Shown here piece after piece: positions 1 to 11,058 of a DNA stretch of 64,000 nt (its first letter is position 1; each line of letters opens with the position of its first letter). A program made the translations under genes and the position numbers. The DNA is taken from assembly GCA_033439765.1 (NCBI GenBank), contig JAULSN010000005.1, positions 124,001 to 188,000 of the forward strand, in the 5' to 3' direction. This DNA is from Lasiosphaeria ovina. Lineage: Eukaryota; Ascomycota; Sordariomycetes; Sordariales; Lasiosphaeriaceae. Below the pieces are notes generated by a model. That model was given only the letters and a program-made list of their open reading frames with translations. It did no database searches and had not been told where the DNA came from.

Positions 1-317
1 CGGACGCAGTGCTGATGCACGCCTACATACTCAAGGACCAGCGCCGCTTTGGCGAGGCCATCGCGCTGCACCATCAGATCCTCAGCGAGTTCCACGGTAT
101 GGGTCTGGTGCGCGACGGGCAGCGCATCGGCTCCAGGGAGTGCCTCGCCGAGCTGTACCGCTTCCAGGGCCACCTCGCGGTGGAAAGCTGGCACCTTGCC
201 CAGGCGCTGAAGGACGCAGAGAGGGTGTATGGGCAACGCGCCGCAGAGACGCAGCATGTCCGGGACAAGTTGAGACGGTCGCTGAAGGAGCGGGGCCGTC
301 TTGATGAAGAGACGTGA
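1..317 (+). CDS. C-terminal end of a TPR-repeat protein (5' truncated by window edge)
   Basis: The frame is open from base 3 and ends at the stop at 315-317, so only about the last 104 residues are visible. The sequence is helical with the TPR-like pattern of alternating A, L and Y/F (for example DQRRFGEAIALHHQIL and ECLAELYRFQGHLA). It ends in a basic KLRRSLKERG helix. This resembles the C-terminal TPR tails of fungal NB-ARC/NACHT-TPR and kinesin-light-chain-like proteins. The N-terminal domains lie outside the window, so the class cannot be decided. The HET and STAND-N-like genes downstream make a recognition-type protein plausible, but that is inference. Confidence 0.6.
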   Translation, partial: DAVLMHAYILKDQRRFGEAIALHHQILSEFHGMGLVRDGQRIGSRECLAELYRFQGHLAVESWHLAQALKDAERVYGQRAAETQHVRDKLRRSLKERGRLDEET

Positions 318-1193
318 CAAGAGCCAGGAATGGCCCGCCGCCTTGCATCCCACCATGAAGGCCATATACGACCAAAGAGCGTCAGCGGGGTCACAGTATT
401 CGTCTCCAACGAGTGGTATACTGCTGGGCTTCATTGTCTGGTGATGGATCTACAACAGCCCATTGTGGGTTTACAGTACGCCAGTCTCGTGTTCCCTGAT
501 AGACTTGCTATTCACAAATACTGACGGTTAGCAAACATTGACAGAACAAGAAAACAACAAAGACAACGAGGACAGGCATGCCTGGCGAGCGTAAGTCTAT
601 GGTACAGGTGGTCATAGTCGAGTGATTAAATTTGCAAGGATAGGACTTTCCATTAGTTCAGAGCGCCAGGGCCTTCAGGGTTCCAGATAGAGGCCTATGA
701 TGATACACGGCTGAGGGTATGTGTCCGGGTAGATAAAGTACCTCGTCTGGGGATTGTCGTATGAAGTGCAAACACTAGTGTATGCGGTTTAGATATCGTT
801 GTATACATGTCAAATATCGCTGTATACATATATTATAGAATTAGTAAAGGTAGGATCGCACCGGTGCTACTACATTTGATGGGCAACCTAGACGGCCCCG
901 GAATGGCTGGGGCGTTTCCAAAGGAAATAATATTGACGGAGACTAAGGGGGGTAGCTCTTTGCTCCTTTGGTACCGGCAGGGCGCCACGGCCGCCATTGC
1001 GATGGCCTCGATCAGAATTACATTTGTCACGTCAAAGCCGTCGAAACAGCGGGAAGCACGAGAACGAGATTGCTAATTCCCTACCAGAAGTGTAAATACC
1101 TATACTGAGTAGCTAGTAAACTCACCGTGATATGTGTCATCCCGATCGCCGCCTAAAGGCGCTCTCCCATATCTCGCCAATATTCCTGTCGCA
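318..1193. other. Intergenic, nothing recognised
   Basis: Moderately AT-rich DNA between the TPR tail and the convergent small gene. The region around 790-850 has short ATA-rich stretches. Short open frames here show no coding pattern. Confidence 0.5.
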
Positions 1194-2118
1194 CTAGGTC
1201 TGTCTGCGCTTAGGAGTTGGGTCGGGGGACAGGAACCCCTGCTTCCGCTTCTGCAAAGCCGAAGAGGCGCTCGTGTCTGACGCTGAACCAAAGCCTCCAA
1301 AACCTTGCCGGTCATTGGGTTAGCAAGCAGAACGAGGCAGCGGTTTGAGGTGGAAGTTTATCACATACCTCCTTGAATAGACGGGAGGGGCATAGCGACG
1401 GTCGAAGCCATATTGGATCCAGAGGGAGGCCCATTTGCCAGCCCTGTAAAGTTTCTGGGGTACCAGCGACCCTGTGCGTCCGTGCCTGTGTTTGTAGGCG
1501 GGGGGGCATACGTCGTCATGGTGCGATCCAACTTCGTGTCTGGCTCAGCTTTGATAGGGCCAAAAGCTCGAGGATTGCGAGGGGGCTTCCAGTTCGAAGG
1601 GCCCTTGGGAGTTGGTCTCAGGTTTGCCAGAGGAGGCTTGATCTGGCGATCTTCGGGATTATGATTCGAGCCGGAGGCTGGAGTCGCAGCGACGGGAGCC
1701 GGCGTGCTCGGAAGCGACGTCGCAGCCATTGCTGAACACCCAGGGTCAGACCAGTATCAAGAACAAAGGTTGGACTTACTTACCAGCGTCAATGATGGAC
1801 TGGATCCTCACTTTCGAGATACCTGAGAGAATTGCCTCATCGATGGCATCGTAAATAGCGCGAAGCTTCTTGCCATCCCCCGCCGTGGTTTCATTTCCGG
1901 GCTGAGAGGTGTTGGGCTGGTAGTCTGCCAAGAGTTAACCATTGCATCATACAGTCTAGTGGGAATGTAGTGAAATGTAAGGAAAGGGAAAGGAAATTAG
2001 GCGATGAGGTCAATCGTCGACTTTCATGTGAAGGAGGTGTGCGACGGCACTTGTGGAATGTGGACACCGGCGGGATCGGGGACAAACTTTTATGGCGGTT
2101 ATTGCGACCATTCGCCAT
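1194..2118 (-). CDS. Small multi-exon hypothetical protein with disordered Pro-rich tail
   Basis: Three exons fit together in frame on the minus strand: 1924-1784, 1731-1369 and 1303-1194, with introns 1783-1732 (GTAAGT donor, CAG acceptor) and 1368-1304 (GTATGT donor, TGCTAAC branch site, AAG acceptor). The first holds a helix reading LRAIYDAIDEAILSGISKV. The second is Pro/Thr-rich (KPPLANLRPTPKGPSNWKPP). The last ends QKRKQGFLSPDPTPKRRQT, a basic nuclear-localisation-like tail, at a TAG at 1196-1194. The 5' exon is not resolved; the ATG at 2118-2116 (MANG...) is the best candidate start but its donor is weak. I do not recognise the family. Confidence 0.5.
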
Positions 2119-2670
2119 GATCTTCTGAGTGTGCGGTAGCGAGGGCTACCTGTAAGTCTCGGGTGTCGACGGTCAGTGAAGTTGATTCCGCAATGCACAG
2201 GTCCGCCCTCGACTTGTGGGAGGAGGTTGTGGAGGGAAGGTGTTCGCTGTGCGAGATCGTTATGTCAAAGATGCGTATGAAGAGACGCGCTACGGCAGGG
2301 ACGCGTTATGGCAGAGGCGCGAGAAAGAAAGATCAGGCGACTGCCAGCTGCACACTACCAGACAAAGCCGCGGGGACTAGTCGTACGCGGAGCAGAGGCT
2401 CGTCGCAAGGCAACCGACAGACTTGAGATGAAAACCGAGCAATGCCTACCAAAACACAGGGAATGACAAATCAGTTTGGGTAGGTCAAAAGGAGAAAGAG
2501 AGCGCCGAAGCCGACGGAATGCAGCAGGCTAGGCGGGTTTTGGGCACTTCAGAAAGGCAGGGCAAATACGTGTGCGCCTTCCTCTCAAGTCAGGAAGGCG
2601 CAACCTGGCGACTCTTCCTCCCCACCTTCCCTCTCTGACTGCTGCTCGTTGCATTCTCGTGCAGCACCGG
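2119..2670. other. Intergenic between the small gene and the P450 relic
   Basis: A minus-strand frame at about 2325-2125 stays open for some 65 codons but has no start or usable splice sites. Nothing else is recognised. Confidence 0.4.
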
Positions 2671-4175
2671 TCACCACAGCTTCTCGAACCGTACCTTCAT
2701 CTCGCGGTCGGGCGGCATCGCAGCCGAGCCGGCATAGTTCTCGTCGCCACGAGCCTCCCTGTCCGACTTGGTGCCATCAAACCTGGCCCACTGGACAAAC
2801 TCGATGTCGAACCGCGTGATTATCGCAGCCGTGATGATCATCATTTCTTGCTTGGCAAAGTGCCTCCCAGGGCACATTCCGTTTCCGCCGCCTAATAACA
2901 GAGCCGGGCAAAATCAGTTAACACATTCTTCCAGAAACCCGATCGCCACAACCCATTGTCGAAGATGGACATCTTACCATATGGATACCAAGCACCCGTC
3001 CTGCCGGTCATCGAGAACTCCGGCACCTAGCCCACTTTCCTGTCGGTAGTTGAGGTAGCGCCCGACCCAGAACTCCGTTGCGGGACGTCCGTCCTTGGCC
3101 CAGACAGTGTCGTCGAAATGCGATATTGGCGTGAGGGCCTGCACGAAGGAGCCCTTGGGAATCTGGTGCCTTTCGAGGACAATTGCAGCCTTGGTCTTGC
3201 GAGTGATGGCCATCGAGAAGTGCAAACGGAGAGTCTCGACATAAATGGACTGCAAAAGCGGGAGGGTGACAAGCTTGGCGGCGTCGGTGACGAGTGCTTG
3301 CATTGCCTCTTCGCGGGCTGCGTCCAAGTACTGGGTCGAACTAGCAAAGAATTTCTCCCGCACGCGCCACCTACTCGCCTTCATCCACCTGGGCAGGCCG
3401 TACAGCAGGCTGAAGGCGATTCTGTCGAATTCCCAAAACGTATCGATCATGTTAGGGTCCATCTAGAGCCTCTTTGTGCCCTGGAGCGACACCCACGCGC
3501 TCTCTCCCATGTCCCGTTTCAGGAAATTCACCAAGCCCCCATCCACCCACTCGCCGCGCGGGTAGCGGGTCGAGCCGCTGGTCGAAAATCTCATAGAACT
3601 TGGACGCCAGCGCACTGGCGGAGTGGGCCTTGGACAGATGCTCGTCGTATAGCTGGTGAGTGGCTGCCTAGTAACGCTGCGACTCGGGGACTGCCTCGGT
3701 GCCAGGATTTGGAACATGGTGGCGGCCCGAGTGGTCCTGCATAAACCTTTGCACATCTTGCTCGTCCATCCCCCCCAGGTTTAGCTTGGAATACACGATA
3801 AACCCCTCGGATCCCATGTCCGCCCTGGGCCGGAATAGTACCTGGATGTTCCGCTGCCCGTGGATGATGTACGAGGTTCTGGGCCCCAAGCGGTACTTCA
3901 AAAGAGTGTGGCTGCCGAACAGGTCTCTGCAGTGAGTTACTATCTGTCAGCGGCGTCATTGACAACGGGACCAGTGCCTGTCCGTACCTTGCTCGACGCA
4001 TAAAGCTCCCCATGTCTGTCACGACCATGTATATGTTGGAGACAAAGGGGGTCGTCTCGGTGATGGCAACAGGGCCGTCATCGTCCTTGGACCTGGGGAT
4101 GACAAGATAGGCCGCAAGTACCAGCAGCAATGCAACCGCACTGGTCTAAAAGACATGGTCCTCAAAGATAGACAT
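2671..4175 (-). pseudogene. Cytochrome P450 pseudogene: three in-frame TAGs, frameshifts, I-helix lost
   Basis: The relic starts at ATG 4175-4173 and ends at a TGA at 2673-2671. It has a hydrophobic N-terminal anchor (LLLVLAAYLVI), a K-helix ETLRL, and a heme loop across an intron (YPYGGGNGMCPGRHFAKQE), so it is a microsomal P450. The heme-loop style resembles fungal CYP7/CYP8-like hydroxylases. Damage: TAG at 4148-4146, 3670-3668 and 3465-3463, each in otherwise continuous P450 reading; a frame change near 3575-3545; another near 3020; and a jump from the helix ending EEAMQAL to DAAKLVTLPLLQS that removes about 100 residues, including the oxygen-binding I-helix. An intron (about 3990-3930) and the heme-loop intron (about 2955-2893) keep their splice sites. 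Not functional. Confidence 0.85.
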
Positions 4176-5256
4176 GGCTTTTGTTAAGGAAGTTGGCATG
4201 GCGAACTAGAGTCTCTGGACAACGGTGCTTGACAAGATGGACGATCAGTTGCGGTTTGCGCTGGTGCTGGAACGAAACAGGCCACGATGGCGGCGCCTTT
4301 TATCTTGCCCGCCTACATGCCAACTCTCGCTCAAGAGGCACCGCCCACGTCCCATCCATCTCGGCCACAAGCTCTCTGAATGATAGGGATAGGTGCATTG
4401 TTGCGAATCCCGCACCTCGAGACTTTGTCGAAGCCACCCAGCAGCTTGGGCTAGTCATCGCGCCAAATGGCACTTCCCTTATCACCGCGACTAATAATCG
4501 ATGCGGGGAGCTGAAAGAATTCCTAAAGGATTGCGATGTTTGCTTGGGCTGAGAATCAGAAACAGCCAACAACGTGTCGTTAGTGTACCGCGAATTTGGG
4601 GAAGACTGTGGGAGGCTCTGCCGTCGCTCGTATAAGATCTACCCGCCATCGCACAAGACCCGGGGTTCTGGACGAATCATTTGGCTCCGAATGATATTTA
4701 AATAATTTTTACTCGCTGCGTGGCAACGACATAAACTAATATTTCAACACAATGATTCTCGGTTTACAAATGCAAATTATGCAATGGACAAGATTTCATC
4801 CTGATGAGTCTGCAACCAAGGTTAACCAGTCATGGGCTTCCCATGTCTTTTTGTGGTATCTAGACATTGCATTAGGTTGTGAGATGATGTGATCTTGGGC
4901 AATGTCAATTCCCAGCCGTGCTGCTACACCATCACTTCCAGTCGATCCTCCGATCCTCAAACCGCAGGTGCTGCATTCAGATCTCCCACTCCCTCATCAG
5001 GGCGGTTCTCCCACTCACACCCCTGGACTAATCTAGGGTAGCCACGCCAAGTCGGCCCGTGATGCATGACTTCCAATCTCATTGGCCAGCCATTTAATTT
5101 GGAGGGAAAGCTGAACACTTCTCGGTGAGCAAACGGCTTGGCAGCTGCCTTCCCCTCTCCGGATTTGCCGCCCTTGATCACGATGGATACGCTTTTGCAG
5201 TCGCCCCAAACGTCGTGGCCCTTGAACATGAACAGATAGCACGCAAAAGGCAAGAA
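4176..5256. other. Intergenic / upstream region of the HET gene
   Basis: No supported gene. About 4680-4870 is AT-rich. The distal part is the presumed promoter and leader of the TPR-HET gene. Confidence 0.4.
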
Positions 5257-8200
5257 ATGGCAGACCCAGACGAAACCAACAGTGCGGTGATCCAGATCGC
5301 ATCGACGCAGGAAACTCTCCGCCGGTCGCTGGCCTCGGGCAAAGTTCCAGTCGAAGACGAGATCAGGGCCCGAGCGGGGCTCGCAAGCCTGCTCATCGAC
5401 ACGTTCCCCCTGATCCCGCGCGAGAGCTACATCCACGATGCCATCGACCAGCTGGACACTGTCCTGCGCCGGCTCCCCAAAGACTCGCCAGACCGCGCCA
5501 AACACCTCGATTCTTTGTCTTTTGCCGCCATGTCACTGTACAACGTCAAGGGCTCGCGGCATGTCTTGGACCAGGCTGTGTTGTATGGCTGCCAAGCACG
5601 AGACTCGGCAATGGCCACCAGACTGCTCGATCGAGATTCGGCAACATACTTTAAGATTTTGACCAATCTTGGCTACGCACTCTCGCACCGGTACCGGCTC
5701 ACTGACGACGTTGAGGACCTCGACCAAGCGTCGGAATGTGCACGGGAGATATACCGCACCGCCCCGAAAGACTCCGATACATATCAGCTGACTCTAAACA
5801 ATCTATCGTCGCGCCTTCGCCAGAAATACCTCCGCGACAAGAGCCCAGAGACTCGCGAGGAAGCCCGCGAGCTGCTGAACGAGCTGCTGGACTCTAGTGC
5901 TCCAGGAACTGCCCAGCACGGTATGGCTATGATGCAGCTGTGCGCCTCGTCTGTAGACGCGTTTAAGGAGACAGGGTTGCTCGCGGATTTAGACGAAGCA
6001 ATAAGATACTGCAAAATGGCCCTTGACGCGCTGCCCGATGACTTTGAGACTCAACGTGCACCCCTCAACGAGATAGTCAGACTGAGCAAGGCGAGACACC
6101 GAAAGACGAACAGCGAAGCCGACCTCGAAACAGTCCTCCAGTTCTCAGGACTGCGCTGTAAGAAAACACCGCTCAGTCACTCGACGAGGGGAGAGCACCT
6201 CCTGGACCACTTTCTGAGCCTACAGAAGCATGCATTCTCAACTCAGTCCCTCGCTGTAACCGAGACGGCAATTGTCCAGATGGAAGACATGCTCAACGCC
6301 ACGCCCATCGAGTTCCCACAGAAGCGGCAGTGCAGGGCCACACTTGCCAACCTTCTAGGCAAGCGGTATCTGCTATCCACCGACCTCGATCATTTTTCGT
6401 ACCTGCTCAGATACACAAGGGATCTCTACATTGGTATAAACGGCATGAGTTTGAGAGCCGGATCCTCGACGTTCAACCTCTCAACTGATTGGCTTTCGAT
6501 TCTGACCAAGACAGCCAACTCAATCGCACGCGCCCCAGCCGAGAACGCAATGAGGAAGCGAGCGGAGCGGGCGCTTCCTCAACTATTTCGATCGTGCTGC
6601 CAGGCTGAGCAGACTGCAATCAGCGGGCTTCAGAGGCTCTTTAATGACCACTCTTCACACTTGCATGTCTTGGCAGAAGCCGCGACAGCCGGCTGTGTCC
6701 TGTCTGACGACGAGGTAAAGTACGAAGTAGCGAAACTGGACGGCGCGACAGCACCTGCCAGCGCCCCGGCGCGGAACAGTCGCGAATCAAGACCGCCTGC
6801 CAGCGGACTCTCGTCTTTTTTGGGGTTTCCTATGATTGCCAAAGACCCAAAGTCTGGCGAAGCGGTCGTGGATGCCAGCAAAACGTGGGAGAAGGTGCTG
6901 GGGTACGACCCCAAAGCTCATGTTTCACCTGAAGAGTTTGTAGCCCGTGAGGCGCGCATCGAACGGGAGACCATTGACAAACTCCGAATGGCAGGACGGC
7001 ACCCAAACCCAAAGCTGTGTAGGCTGTGCAGAGACGTGGCCAAGCCGCTAAAGCCAGTGGGAGAAGATTTGTGGGTGTTCACGGCGTCCAGTTTCTCTCT
7101 CCTCCCGTTTGGATCCTTTTCCCAGCTCAAGTACCAGCGACAGAACTGCGCCATCTGCCGCCTCATCCTCTCCATCATCTCGATGCCGTCGGGCCAGCTC
7201 CACCCTTTCCTGGGTTCCATCAAGCAGGAGATCCAAGGGACGCGTCTGTCCACGGATAGACTTTCGACGGGGGAGACGGTGATGAGGATTGACTACGGCC
7301 TCAAACATGTCGGTGAGCTGAGGATCGTGACGCGCACGAACTTTGACAGGGCTCTTCGGCAAGCAAGGGAGGTGGGTTTTATCCCGCTGGGGAAGCTAGA
7401 CTTTTACGACCTGGTAGAGTTCCCGAGGATTCTGCAAGACACGACTGGCCCAGTTTTCCGTCGTGGTGGGCAGCAGGTCAACCTCAGGATGGTCAAAGCA
7501 TGGTTGAATGACTGTGACCACAATCACGGCTCCGCGTGCAACATGCCCCGCTCTGGTACACGCGCGGAGAAAGACATCCCCCTGAATCTCATCGACGTCG
7601 TGCAGGGGTGCCTGGTGCCTGCCACGTCGGACGAAAAGTACTTTGCGCTCAGCTACGTCTGGGGCAAGTCGATGGGGGCATCAAAGACGCTGCGGTCCAA
7701 CTACGAGGCGCGGCAACAAGCGCGGTCTCTGTCGGCCGTGGCTTTGCCCCGGACCATCAAGGACGCCATGGCACTAGCTCGAGAACTCGGCGAGCGGTTT
7801 CTCTGGGTCGATGCCGTCTGCATGGTGCAGGACAATGCGGAGGAGATGGCCCGGGACATTCCCAACATGGACATTGTGTACGGGCAGGCATTTGCCACCA
7901 TCGTTGGCCTACACGGGGACGACGCCGACGCCGGCCTCCCGGGAGTCATGCCAGGCACCAGGGCCCCCCAGCCAGTCGAGACGCTGACCGTGTCGAACCG
8001 GTCGCCCGAGCTCGACCACGACACGTCAAAGGGTGATGGGAGCAGCACTAAGATTTACCTAACAGCGACGCCGGTCCCTCTGGATCTCGCGCTAGAAGGC
8101 TCCAAGTGGAACACAAGAGGCTGGATCCTGCAGGAACGCCTGCTCTCGCGGCGGTGCTTGTACTTTTCCCACGACACGGTCTACTTTGACTGTGGCCGTG

Positions 8201-9630
8201 AGACCCGATGCGAAGGGGGCGCTAATGAGTATTTCCGGGCGTATAGTGGCAGCGAGGCGGCGCCCTCGGATGGGCAGCTTGTTGGCAGCGCCAGCCGCGA
8301 CAACCCGCTCCTCAACCTCGCTACGCTGTATGACCTGACGCCGCGTGCACGGCTCGGCAGGGTGTTCCACGTCTACAGCAAGCTGGTTGAGTCGTACAGC
8401 CAGCGCAGCTTCTCGTTCAAGGCCGACATCCTGCGCGGCTTCGCGGGTATGTTCGCCGTGCTGGACGAGCACCTGCACAGCACCACGCTGCACGGGCTGC
8501 CAGCGGCCGTCTTTAGCCACGCGCTGCTATGGACGCCCGCCGCGAGACTGCCGCGCCGCGGTACCGAGCTGCCTACCTCTCTACAGTCCACGCTGGGGGA
8601 TCCGGACCGGCAGTTCCCCAGCTGGTCCTGGGCGGGCTGGGATGGCCCGGCCGAGTACCGCGTGTTCGAGGAGGCGCATGGCGGGGGCGAGTTTCTGCTG
8701 CCCACACCGCTGGTTAAGCGTTTCGAGACGGTCAGCTCCGGTGGTGAATCCATTGTCGTTGATGTGGCCGAGTACAGACCTGAACCGCCGCGGGTCATCG
8801 CCATGCCAGAGGGAGGCGGCAGCCTGAGGCGCGCTCTGGCGCCAGATGAATGGGTGCTCCCGGTGCGAGCGGTAACCAGTCAACAGGTACAAGATGACCA
8901 CAAAGCGACCGCAAACCCACCACAGGACACACCAAACACTACCGCTAAAAAGCAGAGCAATGATACGCCCCCCGTCCAGGGGACAACAACCGCACCCTCG
9001 CCTCCGCAGCCAGCAGACCGCGTCCTTGCACGCCTGCTCCCTGACCCAGACCGCAACTCCTCATGGTGGATCGTGCCTCCGTCAGCCATGCCACAAGCCG
9101 AGTCCGCCCCTCTCCCGCGCCACACGGTCCTCCGCTTCTCGGCGCCGTGCGTGCCATTTGCATCGTTCTTCGCCGTCGCCCCGGCGCGCGAGTATCTCAG
9201 CGCAGCGGCGCACGGGTTCACGCAGAGCGCGCAGCCCGTGCGCCGTCTGTTCGCTCGAGACGCGCGCGGCCAGCATACGCGGCACTGTGGGCTGTGGTGG
9301 GAGCAGGCCGGGTACGGATACGTCGGCCGCGGCGATTCGCAGGCCGAGAAGGCGCTCGTCATGGTCGGCGTGTCTGCTTCTTATCAGTACCACGGACGGC
9401 AGGAGCGGGGACTGAACCGTGTCGAGGGCGAGATTCGCATGTTTGACGAGGCGGCGTTTCGGGACGAGACGGCCGGAGATGCGAGCGCAACCGGGTGGGT
9501 GAATATTTTGGTCGTGGACGAGGATATGGGGCACGCCGACGGGACTGCTGAGAGGTGTACCGTCGCTGTCGTGCATGCGCGTGCGTGGCGCGAGGCTGGG
9601 CCGGCGGTGAGGGTCGTGCAGCTTGCTTGA
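5257..9630 (+). CDS. TPR-repeat + HET domain protein (heterokaryon-incompatibility type)
   Basis: Single-exon gene of 1457 residues. I start it at ATG 5257 (MADPDETNS); the frame is open upstream but has no earlier ATG. Residues ~20-470 are helical TPR-like repeats (for example TYFKILTNLGYALSHRYRLT), followed by a low-complexity linker and a Cys-containing segment near 588 (CRLCRDVAK ... NCAICRLIL). The HET domain spans about 790-965 with its three signatures: FALSYVWG, RFLWVDAVCMVQDN and TRGWILQERLLSRRCLYF. A Pro/Thr-rich linker and a ~170-residue C-terminal region follow. HET proteins trigger cell death on non-self fusion in filamentous fungi; here the TPR array would be the sensing part (inference). 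No stop or frameshift was seen, so it looks intact. Confidence 0.9.
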   Translation: MADPDETNSAVIQIASTQETLRRSLASGKVPVEDEIRARAGLASLLIDTFPLIPRESYIHDAIDQLDTVLRRLPKDSPDRAKHLDSLSFAAMSLYNVKGSRHVLDQAVLYGCQARDSAMATRLLDRDSATYFKILTNLGYALSHRYRLTDDVEDLDQASECAREIYRTAPKDSDTYQLTLNNLSSRLRQKYLRDKSPETREEARELLNELLDSSAPGTAQHGMAMMQLCASSVDAFKETGLLADLDEAIRYCKMALDALPDDFETQRAPLNEIVRLSKARHRKTNSEADLETVLQFSGLRCKKTPLSHSTRGEHLLDHFLSLQKHAFSTQSLAVTETAIVQMEDMLNATPIEFPQKRQCRATLANLLGKRYLLSTDLDHFSYLLRYTRDLYIGINGMSLRAGSSTFNLSTDWLSILTKTANSIARAPAENAMRKRAERALPQLFRSCCQAEQTAISGLQRLFNDHSSHLHVLAEAATAGCVLSDDEVKYEVAKLDGATAPASAPARNSRESRPPASGLSSFLGFPMIAKDPKSGEAVVDASKTWEKVLGYDPKAHVSPEEFVAREARIERETIDKLRMAGRHPNPKLCRLCRDVAKPLKPVGEDLWVFTASSFSLLPFGSFSQLKYQRQNCAICRLILSIISMPSGQLHPFLGSIKQEIQGTRLSTDRLSTGETVMRIDYGLKHVGELRIVTRTNFDRALRQAREVGFIPLGKLDFYDLVEFPRILQDTTGPVFRRGGQQVNLRMVKAWLNDCDHNHGSACNMPRSGTRAEKDIPLNLIDVVQGCLVPATSDEKYFALSYVWGKSMGASKTLRSNYEARQQARSLSAVALPRTIKDAMALARELGERFLWVDAVCMVQDNAEEMARDIPNMDIVYGQAFATIVGLHGDDADAGLPGVMPGTRAPQPVETLTVSNRSPELDHDTSKGDGSSTKIYLTATPVPLDLALEGSKWNTRGWILQERLLSRRCLYFSHDTVYFDCGRETRCEGGANEYFRAYSGSEAAPSDGQLVGSASRDNPLLNLATLYDLTPRARLGRVFHVYSKLVESYSQRSFSFKADILRGFAGMFAVLDEHLHSTTLHGLPAAVFSHALLWTPAARLPRRGTELPTSLQSTLGDPDRQFPSWSWAGWDGPAEYRVFEEAHGGGEFLLPTPLVKRFETVSSGGESIVVDVAEYRPEPPRVIAMPEGGGSLRRALAPDEWVLPVRAVTSQQVQDDHKATANPPQDTPNTTAKKQSNDTPPVQGTTTAPSPPQPADRVLARLLPDPDRNSSWWIVPPSAMPQAESAPLPRHTVLRFSAPCVPFASFFAVAPAREYLSAAAHGFTQSAQPVRRLFARDARGQHTRHCGLWWEQAGYGYVGRGDSQAEKALVMVGVSASYQYHGRQERGLNRVEGEIRMFDEAAFRDETAGDASATGWVNILVVDEDMGHADGTAERCTVAVVHARAWREAGPAVRVVQLA

Positions 9631-9910
9631 TTCTGCTATGTCAGGAGTTGCAGTGTGACATTGCCAAGAGTGCGTGAGCGCGTGTGGTTCTCTCCCTGCG
9701 CTGTTCAGCTTGAAGTTTATTTGCTGTCTAACGTTATCTCTTCGTTTGGCTCATTATTCCTGAGACTTGATGCATCATGTGCAACGACTTTTCCCAAGAC
9801 GAACTCCCAGCCACAATTCGTGCTTTGCCTCAATCTTCAATCATGACTACTTCTGGGACCTTCTTTTTTTGGAACCGCTTTCCACCAACTCCTCCAGCGC
9901 CTTGATGGTT

Positions 9911-10726
9911 TCAGGGAACCATGGCTCGACTACATAGCTTTTCCTGTTCTTTCTCGCGATTCAGGTGTTCCAAATCATCAGCCCAGTCAATGCCTATGCT
10001 AGCCGTCGTGCCAGCCTCTCTCATCTTCTTCATCAGTTCCATGAAGAGCGCGTCAGCCCGCTCGTCCGACGGCCGATCGCCATAACCAACGGAATCGTCA
10101 GTCCAGGAAAGGTCTATCAACACAAATGCCACCCGCCAGGCCAGACTCAAGGCGTCATCGTCGGCCATCTCGGCGAGCTCTCGGACCTGGGGTATGAAGG
10201 CATTCATGGCGCTGCTGAGATCGTCCCTCGTCACACCCGTCTCCCGATGGTTCCGGGCATTTTCTGCGAGAGTCTGAAAGATTTCCCCCATCCGGCCCAT
10301 CAACGCCGCGGCAAAGCTCTTCGCTGCACCCTGCCTGGAGTTCAGCAGTGCGTTGACGGCGGGGGGTACGTTTGGTGGGGGAGAAGCCAGGATAGATTCA
10401 ATACGGAACTCGTACTCTTTCACTCACCAACTACCACGCCAGCCTTGTCAATAAAAGCGAGCGCGTCGCTCAGCTGATCTTTGAGAAACGCAATCTCGTC
10501 CAAGGCGTCCTGGTGGTGAGGCTCGTTGGCTATGCTGGCCCACTGCTCAATTTTGGCCAGGGCAGCTCGCATTGCAACCAGCTGCGTCTCAAACGCCAGC
10601 GCGGTCAGATTGGCGTCCTTCCACTGGCTGCGAAGCGCCGAGACTGCCTCGATGACCCTGCCCAGAACCGTCAACGAGGCCAGTGACGGCCCCAGCCGTA
10701 CCGACGATGGTGAATGGATCAGCCAT
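9911..10726 (-). pseudogene. STAND/NLR-type fungal N-terminal domain gene with one-base frameshift
   Basis: ATG 10726-10724 opens MADPFTIVGTAGAVTGLVD, the typical opening of the helical N-terminal domain of fungal STAND/NLR-like proteins. After GLVD the reading must shift by one base to continue VLGRVIEAVSALRSQW. Removing one C from the CC at 10668-10669 would restore it. Exon 1 ends at 10428 (donor GTGAGT), intron 10427-10324, exon 2 10323-9911, ending at a stop. Lengths fit about 236 residues once the extra base is discounted. The rest is helical with no NACHT or NB-ARC domain. It is either a fresh null allele or a sequencing error at one base; the remaining frame is otherwise clean. Confidence 0.6.
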
Positions 10727-11058
10727 GATGTCTGCTTGAGATGACCGTGGTGAGGAAGAATGAAAAGAGGGATGCAGAGCTGAGGATAAAAATCTCCCAA
10801 CAGTGGGTAGCCAAAGTCAGCCCAAGGCAGACATGCAAGCCACAAACAACAATCCCTGTACATACATAAAACTTCTGGCTCAGCCCAGAGCTCAAGATTG
10901 ATCGGCCTTGAAATTACCACAATCAACAGTTCAAGCAATGGTCCTAATACGGAACAATGCCTATCTCCAACGATAAATCTTGGCTTTTTTTGACCGACGA
11001 GGGTGCACGGAAACTACAGATATCAACTATGTAGTTATCAATCACCGCCATGACACCC

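Noticed and set aside
4181..4552. Plus-strand frame next to the P450 relic
   Set aside because: Lacks a proper start and any family resemblance.
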